A program made the translations under genes and the position numbers. From a virus, in IMG/VR virus record IMGVR_UViG_3300035091_000011, positions 1 through 62,847 of that record: a DNA stretch of 62,847 bases. One strand, written 5' to 3'. Numbering within the stretch: position 1 is the stretch's first letter; every line of letters starts with the position of its first letter. The notes beneath the pieces were generated by a model that was given only the letters and a program-made list of their open reading frames with translations, made no database searches and had not been told where the DNA came from. Of the stretch, positions 62,721 to 62,847 are shown piece after piece.

Positions 62721-62847
62721 TCGCAGCCCAGCGGAGAGATCTTCAACCAGCTTCTGCTGCTCGGCGATTTGCGCGCGTTTGATTCCGATGTCGAGGAGGT
62801 CGATCATCACCCGTACTGGTTCAGGGAGTTCGTCGAGGTGTTGCTGC
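62721..62847. repeat. Terminal overlap, right copy
   Basis: Exact copy of bases 1-127; see the left copy. Coordinates 62721-62847 should be dropped when the circle is closed. Confidence 0.93.

Overview
The window is one complete tailed-phage genome of siphovirus type, assembled as a circle and cut open inside the tape-measure gene. The first 127 bases recur exactly as the last 127. Removing one copy leaves a 62,720-base circle on which the tape-measure frame reads through the join. The phage nature is clear from the large terminase, portal, scaffold, lambda-gpE-like major capsid protein, major tail protein with a frameshifted G/GT chaperone pair, tape measure and tail-tip genes. The host cannot be named. 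A lipobox lipoprotein, a holin-like protein, SD-led late genes and consensus sigma-70 promoters only say bacterial. I see no integrase, DNA polymerase, recognisable endolysin or tRNA.

Layout. A leftward (minus-strand) arm starts near 30.4 kb. It runs through small regulators, terminase small subunit, small membrane proteins, terminase large subunit (24.2-25.9 kb), a giant 1408-residue repeat-rich surface protein (18.8-23.0 kb), two large glycosyltransferases with small genes between them (13.2-18.8 kb), portal, scaffold, decoration and capsid (8.1-12.4 kb), connector and tail genes (3.0-7.2 kb) and the tape measure. Past the join it continues with tail-tip proteins (55-61.6 kb), a secreted toroid-type enzyme (53-55 kb) and a holin/lipoprotein/PAS cassette (49.2-53.2 kb). 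A rightward (plus-strand) arm from 30.5 to 49.2 kb holds a DNA methyltransferase, a GIY-YIG nuclease, dozens of small zinc-binding proteins, a MazG-like protein, NinB-, RecB-nuclease-, SSB-, replication-initiator-, NinG-, DnaN- and DnaQ-like proteins. A short plus-strand trio lies at 27.6-28.2 kb. Most neighbouring genes overlap by an NTGA or TAATG junction, so translation is strongly coupled.

Most striking features. (1) Six virion-type proteins carry the same low-complexity tract in which every second residue is serine (S-P-S-x-S-x-S-P pattern), as C-terminal tails or as linkers; the longest tract is about 690 residues. The same arm encodes two GT2-type glycosyltransferases with D-x-H motifs, one fused to a methyltransferase. 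I propose a self-encoded system that builds and glycosylates a mucin-like virion coat. (2) At least seven sigma-70-type promoters sit 7-9 bases before an ATG, giving leaderless mRNAs at the heads of transcription units. (3) A chromosomal-type parS-like site lies in the only long non-coding gap, with no phage ParB seen. (4) Iterons lie inside the replication initiator gene, as in lambda O. (5) A sliding-clamp homologue is present without a polymerase. (6) Two adjacent small proteins end in the same 11-residue peptide encoded by different codons. (7) Candidate host-interaction genes include a Tad2-like protein, a PAS protein and a CX5R phosphatase-like protein.
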